Shown: positions 54,541 through 62,942 of the stretch, piece after piece | Layout: every line of letters starts with the position of its first letter | Numbering within the stretch: the stretch's first letter is position 1 | Assembly (NCBI GenBank): GCA_964614915.1 | Contig: CAZTNC010000015.1 | Span: 93,016 to 157,015, forward strand | Length of the DNA stretch: 64,000 nt | Origin: WTFY01 sp964614915 | Lineage (GTDB): Bacteria; Pseudomonadota; Gammaproteobacteria; UBA4575 | Reading direction: 5' to 3' | Notes under the pieces: model-generated | What the model was told of the DNA's origin: nothing | The model's input: only the letters and a program-made list of their open reading frames with translations | Databases searched by the model: none | Made by a program: the position numbers and the translations under genes

Positions 54541-56183
54541 GACTTCGGATTGGTCGGGACCTCCTCGTGATCATGAAGATAGTCTTCGCTGATCGCATAG
54601 TTGCTGAACTTGACCGAGTAGTAATCTTCAAAGAAAGGTTCAATTTCAGCTGCAATATCCTCGTTGTATCCCGGCCTGGAGTGCAGAACCTTGCCCTTGT
54701 GATCAGTTGCAAATTCGTGGTCCTTGATCACAACTGTGCCGTCCTTGATTACGTAGCGGGGGGCATTGAACATCTGCTCCCGATCTTCTTCTTCCGTATA
54801 GATCGTGATATCCGCATCCGCGCCCACACCCAGATGCCCCTTGTTCTTCAGGCCCAGGGCTCTGGCCGGTCCGGCCCTTGTAATGATTGCAATTTCACTC
54901 AGCGTGTATTCACGCTCGAGTTCCGGGAGTACCGTCTTGGCCACTGCCTTCTGGTTTACGTGCTGCAATGCCTCTTTCCGGTAGGCACTGTCCATGAGCA
55001 GCTTGATCAATTTTGGATAGTTCATGAAGGAGCCGCCGTTGGGGTGGTCCGTGGACAGCAGCACGCGCCACGGGTCTTTCGACATCAGGAACAGTTCCAG
55101 GCCCATTGCCCACTGCAGGGTATGGGTGTAGATGCTCTCCTGGTAGCTGAACGGGATGATGCCGCAACCACTTTCACACTCTGTATCTGCATTCACCCAC
55201 TTGTCAAACTTGACGTTGCGCAGCATCCAGGCAAGTGGAGCATCGGCTGTCATGGCCGTTGCCTTGCCGAACATCACCTGTCCCACATCGGCAGTGATAT
55301 TTTCATGATCATTGATGTAATCGATGATTTCCCGGGCGCCGGATACCGGATTCTTGTTTACCTCGCCACCGAAACTGTGAAACTGGATATGAGCCATATG
55401 GGCGCGTCGGCCCTGCGCCGCTTTCATGGTATCCAGGGTCGTGCTGATGTTGCCGCTATGTCCCAGGTTGTTGCAGTGTATGTGGGGCGGATGAGGCAGC
55501 CCCAGTTCATGTGCAGCTTCGATAAAGCTTTCCGTAACGAATGACGGCGTGATGTCATAGTGATCAATACGCTCGTTTACATCTGTGATATTGGCGTTCT
55601 TCCGGCCTTTCCAGAGTTCATCGCTGCCCGTGTTCACCAGCTTGACCGTGTAGGCATGTACTGAATTTACCCACCATGCAATGGCTTCCTTGAATTCCTT
55701 TTTCCGCCCTTCCTTCAGCAGTTTGTACAAAAATGCATTATTGCCAAGCAGTACATAAAAACCCTTGTCAACTACAGGGGTGTCATCAAGCTCTTCGAGT
55801 ACATGTCTTGCAGTAATTGGCGGAACAGCCGCTTCCATTGCAGTGGTATAGCCCATGGTGGCATAGCGATAGCCTGTGGCGAAGGTCGAGGGTACGATGC
55901 CGCCAGTCCCGGAACGGGTCACGGCAGTTTTGGGATGAACATCTAGGCGATGATCTTCCGGCATCAGCTTGCGCGCAAGGTTGACCTTGGGTCCGGCGAT
56001 ATGGCAGTGAATGTCAATTGCACCGGGCATCACCACCATGCCACGTGCATCAATCCTGGAAGCAGATCTAGAAACGGAATCTACGATCTTCCCATCTCGT
56101 ATGCACAGGTCCTGAACATTTCCATCAACATTGTTGACCGGATCGTACACACGTCCATTTGCGATTTTCAGTTCAGATGGCAT
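54537..56183 (-). CDS. fhcA: Formylmethanofuran dehydrogenase/hydrolase subunit A
   Basis: Zinc-dependent amidohydrolase that releases formate from formylmethanofuran (or makes it). 548 residues. Metal-site motifs: GAIDIHCHIAG (His 59 and 61), AYTVKLVNTG (likely carbamylated Lys), HIHCNNLGHSGN, HIQFHSFGG, and the Asp in LLSTDHPNGGSFM. ATG 56183 chosen over TTG 56207 on a GGGGA ribosome site. In archaeal Fwd a tunnel carries formate from subunit B to this site. Confidence 0.97.
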   Translation of the reverse strand: MPSELKIANGRVYDPVNNVDGNVQDLCIRDGKIVDSVSRSASRIDARGMVVMPGAIDIHCHIAGPKVNLARKLMPEDHRLDVHPKTAVTRSGTGGIVPSTFATGYRYATMGYTTAMEAAVPPITARHVLEELDDTPVVDKGFYVLLGNNAFLYKLLKEGRKKEFKEAIAWWVNSVHAYTVKLVNTGSDELWKGRKNANITDVNERIDHYDITPSFVTESFIEAAHELGLPHPPHIHCNNLGHSGNISTTLDTMKAAQGRRAHMAHIQFHSFGGEVNKNPVSGAREIIDYINDHENITADVGQVMFGKATAMTADAPLAWMLRNVKFDKWVNADTECESGCGIIPFSYQESIYTHTLQWAMGLELFLMSKDPWRVLLSTDHPNGGSFMNYPKLIKLLMDSAYRKEALQHVNQKAVAKTVLPELEREYTLSEIAIITRAGPARALGLKNKGHLGVGADADITIYTEEEDREQMFNAPRYVIKDGTVVIKDHEFATDHKGKVLHSRPGYNEDIAAEIEPFFEDYYSVKFSNYAISEDYLHDHEEVPTNPKS

Positions 56184-56247
56184 GTCCTGACTATCCCCTG
56201 AATACAACCATTGCTGTCCGGCAAGATGGTTGTTGACAGAAATTTCG

Positions 56248-57606
56248 TTAAGCCGCGACCCTGGCCTTGCTTCCTGATAACATTTTTTTCACGCGCTGGC
56301 ATATTCCCTCCAGGACTTCCTGGTCTGTAGGGAAAGGCGAATCAAATGCAGGACGCAGAGAAATCGGGACATCGTCCATTCTGTACACCGTTCCGCCGGT
56401 GTTGATCCCGTAGGTCGCTACTGCAAAACGCACCCTGGAAAGCCGGGTGGTATGGGTCTCTTTCACGTCCATGGAAATGACCGGTATTTTCTCCAGATGC
56501 TCGATGGCTTTCTTCGAGAAATTGGATGCCGGGTCAGAGGCAACAATCATTGCAGCATCAGCTTCCCCTCTGGCAAGCACATCACTGGTCGTAAATTCAC
56601 CTGGATTAAACCTCGGGTATCCCCGGTTAAAATTGACGCCGAATGGATAGCCGGTCTGCCATGAAACGACATTGTCTGCACCGGTCACATTGCCATGGCC
56701 CCGAACGGGTTTGGCAACAAAGTGTGTAAACTCATTGAGATCAGAGGCCAGGGAATAGATGGCACCCGAATTGAAATGTCGTCCACGGGTCATGGTCAGA
56801 CCCATACCCATGAACAGCACCCCAAACTGGCAGTTCTTCATGCGCTGCACCAAATCATCCAGCACTTCCCGCGACACGCCGGTCTGCTCTTCAATGTTCT
56901 CGCTGATTTTCTTTCCCTTGACAAGGGCACGTAACGCCCACAGCAGTTCAAAATCCTTGCCGGGCTTAACCTGTACAAAGATATCCGCCACAGGAGTACT
57001 GGGTGTTTTGCGTACATCAACCAGAACCACGGTGCGGTCTTTTTTGCCGTTCGGAATGAACATGCCTTTTGGAGTCACAGCATAACGCGTGAAATGGCGG
57101 GGATGGGATTCAGCCGGGTTGCCACCCCAATAAATGACTAGGTCAGCACGGTTTTTGATTTCGCCCAAAGTTGCCGTGCTTTCGCCCACGCCCTGAAACG
57201 CCATTCCCGACGGGCCGTGGCATACCGAGGTCGTCGTATCAATATTGCCATTGATAGTGTCCATGATGTCGACCGCTACACGCTGAGCCTCACATGGGCA
57301 ATCGCTGAGTCCATAGGTAATGGGAAACTTCGCATCTACCAGAATTCGAGCGGCCTCATCCAGACCCTCATCCAAAGTAGCCTCCTTGCCATCGATCAGC
57401 ACTACCGGTCGGTCTTCGAGTGTGTGCTCATAGAACCAAGCCCGCCCAAGCACACATGCCTTCTTGGCCTTGGTGATTCGGTGCGCATCAAGGTCGACTG
57501 TCAGTTCCATGTCGTCACAGACGCAACCGCAAAACGTGCAGGTCGCATCCTTTACGATCCTGATATTCTTGTTCTCCTTGGACTTAGGCTTGGCTGCTTC
57601 TGGCAT
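56248..57606 (-). CDS. fhcB: Formylmethanofuran dehydrogenase subunit B, archaeal FwdB-like (Mo/W)
   Basis: 452 residues, close to the archaeal FwdB length. The N terminus has the [4Fe-4S] pattern Cys23-x2-Cys26-x3-Cys30 and Cys51 (KACVLGRAW), and the Mo/W-ligating cysteine is present as TTSVCHGPSG (Cys129, codon TGC). The rest follows FwdB: GEIKNRADLVIYWGGNP, GMGLTMTRGRHFN, TGYPFGVNFNRGYPRFNPGE, GGTVYRMDDVPISLRP. Bacterial FhcB is generally said to have lost the metal sites, so keeping them is unusual. GAGGA precedes the ATG. Confidence 0.93.
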   Translation of the reverse strand: MPEAAKPKSKENKNIRIVKDATCTFCGCVCDDMELTVDLDAHRITKAKKACVLGRAWFYEHTLEDRPVVLIDGKEATLDEGLDEAARILVDAKFPITYGLSDCPCEAQRVAVDIMDTINGNIDTTTSVCHGPSGMAFQGVGESTATLGEIKNRADLVIYWGGNPAESHPRHFTRYAVTPKGMFIPNGKKDRTVVLVDVRKTPSTPVADIFVQVKPGKDFELLWALRALVKGKKISENIEEQTGVSREVLDDLVQRMKNCQFGVLFMGMGLTMTRGRHFNSGAIYSLASDLNEFTHFVAKPVRGHGNVTGADNVVSWQTGYPFGVNFNRGYPRFNPGEFTTSDVLARGEADAAMIVASDPASNFSKKAIEHLEKIPVISMDVKETHTTRLSRVRFAVATYGINTGGTVYRMDDVPISLRPAFDSPFPTDQEVLEGICQRVKKMLSGSKARVAA

Positions 57607-57643
57607 AAAACATCCTCAACAAATATAAACCGGTAGCCTTGGA

Positions 57644-57988
57644 TCAGCTTTTTACCTTAGTCACTTCAACTTGCATATGCTTTGACATCGGCATTCCAGA
57701 GGCTGCTGTATCGGACTCCATCAACTGGCTCGAAGATGGTCCATAGGGGATAAAAATCATTCCCGAGGGCAGATCTTCTTCTTTTTTGCCTATACACGTG
57801 ACAACTGCCTGACCTATATCTGATTTTAGCCGAATCTTGTCGCCGTTACTAAGCTTCAGCCGTCGCATATCCTGCTCGTTCAACTCCGCTGTGGTCGTCA
57901 CTTCCAGATATTCATCCTTGAGCTTGCCCTTGTTCAGCGATGTCCCCTGTTTTTGGGAGCGTCCGGGTACAAGTATCATCGTTTCCAC
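57644..57988 (-). CDS. Molybdopterin-dinucleotide-binding subunit, FwdD/FmdD-like
   Basis: 114 residues with the double-psi fold of the C-terminal part of Mo enzymes. GRSQKQGTSLNKGKL near residue 9, LKLSNGDKIRLKSDIGQAVVTC near 44 and the diagnostic LPSGMIFIPYGPSSSQL near 73, then SDTAASGMPMSKHMQVEV. Archaeal FwdD is the partner that completes the cofactor pocket of FwdB. GTG 57988 has GAGGA ten bases upstream; ATG 57979 is also possible. First gene of the fhc operon. Confidence 0.85.
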   Translation of the reverse strand: METMILVPGRSQKQGTSLNKGKLKDEYLEVTTTAELNEQDMRRLKLSNGDKIRLKSDIGQAVVTCIGKKEEDLPSGMIFIPYGPSSSQLMESDTAASGMPMSKHMQVEVTKVKS

Positions 57989-58247
57989 TGCGCATGTATC
58001 CTCGAAAACCTGGCAAAAACTGATTTCAGGTGAAGAGAAAATGGAGAAGCAGTTCGGGACGTCGAGCCTGAATCTGCCGGTTGCCCGCCGGATAATTGAT
58101 CCAGCGGTTGTGTGCTAACTCTGCAACTGTCGACTATCCCCATATTCTACTGTATTTCCCTAGAAGATACCTTCTTAAAGTTGATGCCTGTGCCTCTGAT
58201 GACTTCCCCTGGAGAACGGGATTAGCGAGTCAGCGGGTTTGCTCAGG

Positions 58248-59456
58248 CTATCTGAAATCGACACCTAATGAAATCGTACTGAAATAGCCAAAAGCATCCG
58301 AATATACAATGCGGGCGGCAGAGTGCGGTTGCCCGCTGGCCAGGCTTTCACCGTGCCTTGCATAGCGTATTTCCGGGACCCGGGAGAGATACTCGCCGCC
58401 TGCTGCCCACCGCAAGACTAGACTCTCAGACAAATCTACGCTCAGGGACACTTCCACGCCCAGTGTTGCAGCCACTTCCGAATCACTGTCATCCCAGTCC
58501 GTCAACTCGTTCAGGGCAGGTTCTGCTGAAGACAGCCGTGTTCTCTGTGAGCCATCATACTCGGAGTCGAGGTAAAAAAGTCCCAGCTTGCCGTCAAGCG
58601 CCAGCTGCCAGCGCTGCTTGAACGGAACCTCAATGCGCCCACCCAGGTCAGCGCCATAATACGAAGCCTCCATATCTTCTTCCAAGGTCAGGTTGTTGAC
58701 TGCCGGGTCCCGGTTGGATTCATAGGCGAAGGTTTCAGATTCCTGGTCCAGCTTCCTGAAGCTGGGCCCAAAATACAGCATCGACCGGGCCTGCCCTATC
58801 TGTGAAAACAAAGCCCCGGTCACAAGACCCAGGCCATAGTAATCGACCTCCCGCCGAGTTCTGATCTGGATAGGATCACCCCATGCAAAATTCGGGGCTC
58901 CGAAAGGGACTGCAGCACCGTCTATCCTGCCAATCCAGCCGACAGAACGAACATGCGGGTCATTTTTGATGAGCGATACGAGATGCGGCTCGGTCTCGGC
59001 TGTAATGCAAGCCCCAAGTTCGGTTCCCTGCGGGCAATACTGACTTTCAAACTGGGTCCGGACTTCGGTCCAAGCGGCAGTATCCTCACTGTATTCGTTG
59101 ACATGTGTCGAACTGTACGAAGCGAGAAAACCACTTAACTCGGTGAACAGGTCCCGTCCGAAAGCGTGATACTTTCGCCCGGCGGTCAATTGGACCCGTG
59201 AGCCAGACCTGAATTCAGCATCATAGTGCTCAAGGAAGCCGACCACCTCTTCGCGTCCGTTTGTCCTAACAAACGGACTGAACTCGGGCAGATCAAGGAA
59301 ATGCAAGCCTCCGCCTGCACGGAGGTAGAACGCCTCCTCGCTCGGGTCGCCTGGTGTAACGGCATTGACCTGCAGACAAAACAGGGTGAGCAAGATAACC
59401 GTGATACATTGTAGAGCAGATAAGGAAAGTGGTTTTTTCAGATGTAGTGCCATCAT
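58248..59456 (-). CDS. Outer-membrane beta-barrel protein, unknown
   Basis: 402 residues with a signal peptide (residues ~1-32, ending CLQVNA). The rest alternates short amphipathic strands (AFYLRAGGGLHFL, GADLGGRIEVPFKQRW, LALDGKLGLFYLD, VAATLGVEVSLSVDL) and ends with aromatic-rich strands (FGYFSTISLGVDFR), as in outer-membrane proteins. One pair of cysteines (SQYCPQGTELGACI). Family not recognised. It is divergent from the DUF4242 gene and faces away from it across an inverted repeat. Confidence 0.6.
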   Translation of the reverse strand: MMALHLKKPLSLSALQCITVILLTLFCLQVNAVTPGDPSEEAFYLRAGGGLHFLDLPEFSPFVRTNGREEVVGFLEHYDAEFRSGSRVQLTAGRKYHAFGRDLFTELSGFLASYSSTHVNEYSEDTAAWTEVRTQFESQYCPQGTELGACITAETEPHLVSLIKNDPHVRSVGWIGRIDGAAVPFGAPNFAWGDPIQIRTRREVDYYGLGLVTGALFSQIGQARSMLYFGPSFRKLDQESETFAYESNRDPAVNNLTLEEDMEASYYGADLGGRIEVPFKQRWQLALDGKLGLFYLDSEYDGSQRTRLSSAEPALNELTDWDDSDSEVAATLGVEVSLSVDLSESLVLRWAAGGEYLSRVPEIRYARHGESLASGQPHSAARIVYSDAFGYFSTISLGVDFR

Positions 59457-59543
59457 GGCAGTCTTCTATAATCCTTTTGGGTTGGCAGGTTTCACATAAA
59501 TCCGCAGGATGACGGCATTGGGTACATGGCAATGTCTTTCGTG

Positions 59544-59571
59544 CGGTTGTTCACGACTATGTGAACAACCG
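59544..59571. repeat. Perfect 11-bp inverted repeat in divergent intergenic region
   Basis: CGGTTGTTCAC, loop GACTAT, GTGAACAACCG. It lies between the outer-membrane gene and the DUF4242 promoter, about 50 bases ahead of the latter. No T run on either side, so it is more like an operator than a terminator. Confidence 0.6.
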
Positions 59572-59619
59572 TTGAATATGCCACATCACGCCTGCAGATA
59601 CACTATTCCACGGATAAGC

Positions 59620-59628
59620 TGGTATAAT
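59620..59628 (+). promoter_or_regulatory. Extended -10 promoter of the DUF4242 gene
   Basis: TGGTATAAT, a perfect extended -10 (TGn plus TATAAT at 59623-59628). No strong -35. Predicted leader of about 70 bases before the ATG at 59705. Confidence 0.6.
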
Positions 59629-59704
59629 CCTTACGTAAAATTTACAGGCTTGTGCTACGAGCAAGCCACTGCTGAAAAATAACATCTATCAGGAGAAGCT
59701 AACC

Positions 59705-59977
59705 ATGCCAAGATATTTAATCGAACGTGAGATTCCTGGGGCCGGTGATCTGAGCGGTGATGACCTCAAAGGTATTTCTCAAAAATCGTGCAGCATTTTA
59801 AAGGAAATGGGCCCGCAGATTCAGTGGGTTGAAAGCTATGTGACCGACGACAAGGTCTACTGCACCTACATCGCACCGAATGAAGATGAAATACGAAAGC
59901 ACGCCGAAGAAGGTGGGTTCCCGGCGAATAAGATTGTTGAAATCAAGAATGTGATCAGCCCAACGACCGCAGAATAG
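59705..59977 (+). CDS. DUF4242 family protein
   Basis: 90-residue protein. MPRYLIEREIPGAG, ILKEMGPQIQWVESYVTDDKVYCTYIAPNEDEIRKHAEEGGFP matches my recollection of DUF4242, an alpha-beta-barrel-like family of unclear function, in some reports a nickel-binding sensor. Good AGGAGA ribosome site. The gene is alone on the plus strand between two minus-strand blocks. Confidence 0.85.
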   Translation: MPRYLIEREIPGAGDLSGDDLKGISQKSCSILKEMGPQIQWVESYVTDDKVYCTYIAPNEDEIRKHAEEGGFPANKIVEIKNVISPTTAE

Positions 59978-60060
59978 CGTATCTCCAAAATTTGTATACA
60001 AGCCAAGCGGCTGCTCTGTCCATAGGGTCTGAACCTGGACAGAGTCGCCTGTCTTGGTAG

Positions 60061-60690
60061 TCAGTTTGGAAGGAGTTCACCTTCCTTTTCCTTGCCAACA
60101 TTCAGGCCCAAAAACTTTTTCAAGTTTTCCAGAAAAGGCGCAGTCTCAGAATCTGATGCATCTCCTCTCACCAGGCGTTGATGATCAGACATTGCCTTTC
60201 TGATGAATCGAATCATCCTGGCTGAATCCCACTCACGCTCCCCCACGGCCCTGTAGATAATTTTGCCTTCCGGACTGATCAGAAATGTCGTAGGCAGGCC
60301 CATAACACCCCAGTTTGCAAGTATCATATCCTGATCGATAACAATGGTGAATTCCACCGGCACCTGGTCCAGGAATCTTTTTATTTCATCAAGACTTGGA
60401 CCGACATGTACACCGATGACGTCAAGGCCGGCATCGCTTAGTTCCTTATGTAAATTATCCAGGGCCGGCATCTCCTTGCGACAAGGTGCACACCATGTTG
60501 CCCAGAAGTTCAGCAACACAAACCTGTCCCGATAATCGTCTAAACTGACACTCGTTCCATCGACAGCCTCCAGCGTGAAATCCCCTGCTGCTGGTTCACC
60601 TGTGACAGGATCCATGAGTGTCCTCGCATGCGCTGCACACAGAAACAGGTACAGTACTACACACAGGCACCATCCGATTGTTCTCATCAT
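60061..60690 (-). CDS. TlpA-like periplasmic thioredoxin
   Basis: 209 residues with an N-terminal signal (VVLYLFLCAAHA). The redox motif NFWATWCAPCRKEMPAL is near residue 70 and the cis-proline loop GVMGLPTTFLIS near 130. Periplasmic thiol reductase of the TlpA/ResA family, likely keeping a cysteine or a copper site reduced. It follows the MauG-like and SCO1 genes on the same strand, so it probably serves methanethiol oxidase maturation; C-terminal tail of ~50 residues is extra. Confidence 0.88.
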   Translation of the reverse strand: MMRTIGWCLCVVLYLFLCAAHARTLMDPVTGEPAAGDFTLEAVDGTSVSLDDYRDRFVLLNFWATWCAPCRKEMPALDNLHKELSDAGLDVIGVHVGPSLDEIKRFLDQVPVEFTIVIDQDMILANWGVMGLPTTFLISPEGKIIYRAVGEREWDSARMIRFIRKAMSDHQRLVRGDASDSETAPFLENLKKFLGLNVGKEKEGELLPN

Positions 60691-60748
60691 TGCCGCAAAG
60701 GTCCCCTTATATGGTTTTGGAATACGGGATATGCCATCCCTGGATGAA

Positions 60749-62098
60749 TCAGTATTTCAGCTTGTTTTTGTGCGTCCAGTCAGGATCATCCTTGCTGACG
60801 TCACCGATCGGCGCTGCAAATGCATCGGCCACCAGTGCAGGGACGTTGCCACCTGTCAGTGACCCCAGAAAGGCAAGCAAGTCGTCGATCTCGGATTCCG
60901 TCAGATTCAGTGGCCGGATCAGGGGGCTGAGCAACTCATTGGGGATCCCGCCCTGGTTATAAAAGTCCATGACTTCGCGCAGCGTGTGAAACGAGCCATT
61001 ATGCATATAGGGTGCAGTCAGGGCCACATTTCTCAAGGATGGAGTGCGAAACTTCCAGCGGTCATTCGGGTCTTCGGTCACCTCATAGAGACCCAGATCA
61101 TTCTCCTTGAACCTGGAAACCGATTCGATGACGCTGTTATCAAGTTCAGTGAATATCCCGGGTGCCAGTTGTACCCTCGTGGTTCCTGAATCGCGACTCA
61201 TGGACACCTCGTACCCCAAACCGGTATTGTGCAGCCGATCGTCTGTGAACAGGGCATGCTCGTTCTGGACCAAATGGCAGGCACTGCATGACCCCTTACC
61301 GGTAAAGAGCTCGAAGCCACGTTTGGCCTGTTCACTGATCGCACCCTTTTCCTTGCCGTAGTACCAGCGGTCGAATGGGGAATTCGCGGCATTCAGTGTC
61401 CGCTGATAGCTGGCCAGGGCCATGCCTATCGTTTCCATGGTCGGTCCGCGGCCATTGAACGCCTCTTCGAACAAACCGTTATATTCATCAATGGCCCTGA
61501 TTTTGTTAATCACATAGCCGATCGACGGATTGGCCATTTCGTTCCGTGCCAGGAATGGAGCCCAGACCTGCTGCTCCAGGGTGGATTCGCGCCCGTCATG
61601 AAAGATCCTGCTGAGATAAGCTGTATTGTAAACTGTTGGTGTGTTTCGCTTCCCGGAACGACCTTCGACACCGACGGCTGTCTCCATTTCATTGTTGGTG
61701 AAGCCCTGCTCCGGGACATGGCACATTGCACAGGAAAACGTATTGTTGATCGACAAACGACGATCAAAAAACAACTTTCTCCCCAGTAGAATTTTTTCCG
61801 TGGTGAGCGGATTGTCAGCAGGTACCGGCACCGGTGGAAGCCCTAATGGCGGCTGCCTGGCGAATTCGATCAGCTTGGCCTCCTTGCCAATGCGGTTTAG
61901 CAAATCCAGAGTATCGGTTGTGTAATCGGCAGACTCATAGCCGTGCTTGACGTCTCCCGGCCCGAATATTGCCCGATTCTGCAGCTCAGGCGTATCCGCC
62001 AAGCCTAGTGACGTTGTAATAAAAATGAGCGAAAGCGAAACGCTGAATGCGGCCAGTGCACTGATTACTGCCGAGGCCTTGTTCATGAAGCGCATCAC
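60749..62098 (-). CDS. Dihaem cytochrome c peroxidase / MauG-like protein
   Basis: 449 residues with a signal peptide (cleavage likely near LGLADTPE). Two c-type haem sites: FSCAMCHVPEQGF (C123, C126, H127) and GSCSACHLVQNE (C271, C274, H275). Starts GTG 62098 or ATG 62095, overlapping the SCO1 stop. MauG homologues oxidise protein side chains to build quinone cofactors; a MauG gene is linked to methanethiol oxidase in described clusters. Which of peroxidase or maturation role applies cannot be told from sequence. Confidence 0.88.
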   Translation of the reverse strand: MMRFMNKASAVISALAAFSVSLSLIFITTSLGLADTPELQNRAIFGPGDVKHGYESADYTTDTLDLLNRIGKEAKLIEFARQPPLGLPPVPVPADNPLTTEKILLGRKLFFDRRLSINNTFSCAMCHVPEQGFTNNEMETAVGVEGRSGKRNTPTVYNTAYLSRIFHDGRESTLEQQVWAPFLARNEMANPSIGYVINKIRAIDEYNGLFEEAFNGRGPTMETIGMALASYQRTLNAANSPFDRWYYGKEKGAISEQAKRGFELFTGKGSCSACHLVQNEHALFTDDRLHNTGLGYEVSMSRDSGTTRVQLAPGIFTELDNSVIESVSRFKENDLGLYEVTEDPNDRWKFRTPSLRNVALTAPYMHNGSFHTLREVMDFYNQGGIPNELLSPLIRPLNLTESEIDDLLAFLGSLTGGNVPALVADAFAAPIGDVSKDDPDWTHKNKLKY

Positions 62099-62844
62099 GA
62101 ACCTACTTGTGCAGTCAACACCCCGTCTTCAATGAGAAGCGTTTTTATGTCAATCGCAATCAATTGATCATGTAAGAATGAAACGCTGTATTCCTGTCGG
62201 ATATTGCGGGATTTGTCGATCAGAAAAGCACGCAAAACGTGCGCCATGGTCCCGGTAAAATTCCCATCCTCGTCGTATTCCTGAATGACCATCTGTCCGT
62301 AGCGACGGAGAATGGGCTCCAGTTCCTCTTCTGAGGGAGTAGTCAAAAATAGCCACTCGGGATCCCCCTCACTGAGTCCTCCACCGTACAGTTTCATCGC
62401 CCCGGGCGTATCATGCCTGGGATCAAAACTGACGCTGATCAGGCGAATTTTATCGGCTAGTTCGGGCTTGCTCTTGAACCGCTCCTTGAGTTTGTAGAAC
62501 ACGGCCGTTGCCAAAGGACACCCGTTGATTTCTGAGCAACTGGTGTAGATGAAGGTAAGGAGAACCAGCTTATCACCCATCAGGTCGCTCAGCTCCCTCT
62601 GCTTTCCGTCCGTACCCAGTACAGTACCGCCACCGGCAGCACTGACTACGGGTAGGGTATAGGTACCCGGTCCGGGGGGATCGTAAGGGAGTTTCGGTTT
62701 CCATCCATCGGCAATAACCCGCACATCTGCCATGGCCGCATGTGATCCAGGAAGGGGAGCGTCCTCATCGGACGAACGGTCACAGCCCGACAATGCCAAC
62801 AGCAGTAACAGGCAGAGTGTTAGATATACAAAACCCTTTTCCAT
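62095..62844 (-). CDS. SCO1/SenC copper-chaperone lipoprotein
   Basis: 249 residues. Lipoprotein signal with lipobox LALSGC (Cys near 20). The thioredoxin-like SCO core is present: LVLLTFIYTSCSEINGCPLA, FKSKPELADKIRLISVSFDPRHDTPG, and the distal histidine in MAHVLRAFLID. The two copper cysteines are separated by five residues instead of the usual three. ATG 62844 is the natural start; the preceding reading adds nine residues. Immediately upstream of the MauG-like gene and overlapping it by four bases. Confidence 0.9.
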   Translation of the reverse strand: MEKGFVYLTLCLLLLLALSGCDRSSDEDAPLPGSHAAMADVRVIADGWKPKLPYDPPGPGTYTLPVVSAAGGGTVLGTDGKQRELSDLMGDKLVLLTFIYTSCSEINGCPLATAVFYKLKERFKSKPELADKIRLISVSFDPRHDTPGAMKLYGGGLSEGDPEWLFLTTPSEEELEPILRRYGQMVIQEYDEDGNFTGTMAHVLRAFLIDKSRNIRQEYSVSFLHDQLIAIDIKTLLIEDGVLTAQVGS

Positions 62845-62866
62845 CTGAAAATTGTAGCCCAAAAAC

Positions 62867-62895
62867 AGCAAGGCCGCCTCACAGGCGGCCTTGCT
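62867..62895 (-). terminator. Intrinsic terminator after methanethiol oxidase
   Basis: Perfect 12-bp stem AGCAAGGCCGCC / GGCGGCCTTGCT with a 5-base loop; on the minus strand it is followed by GTTTTT. It lies between the SBP56 gene and the SCO1 gene, so downstream genes are expected at a lower level. A smaller stem (CCAGAT / ATCTGG) lies just before it. Confidence 0.8.
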
Positions 62896-62942
62896 CCAGA
62901 TAAAATCTGGTTATGGTTACAGCTTTGTAGCTAAGCCGCGTT

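Noticed and set aside
54567..55544. 325-residue plus-strand ORF
   Set aside because: Antisense to fhcA, whose metal-binding motifs are intact.
57220..57222. Possible selenocysteine in fhcB at the catalytic position
   Set aside because: The codon is TGC, a normal cysteine, so no selenocysteine insertion is needed.
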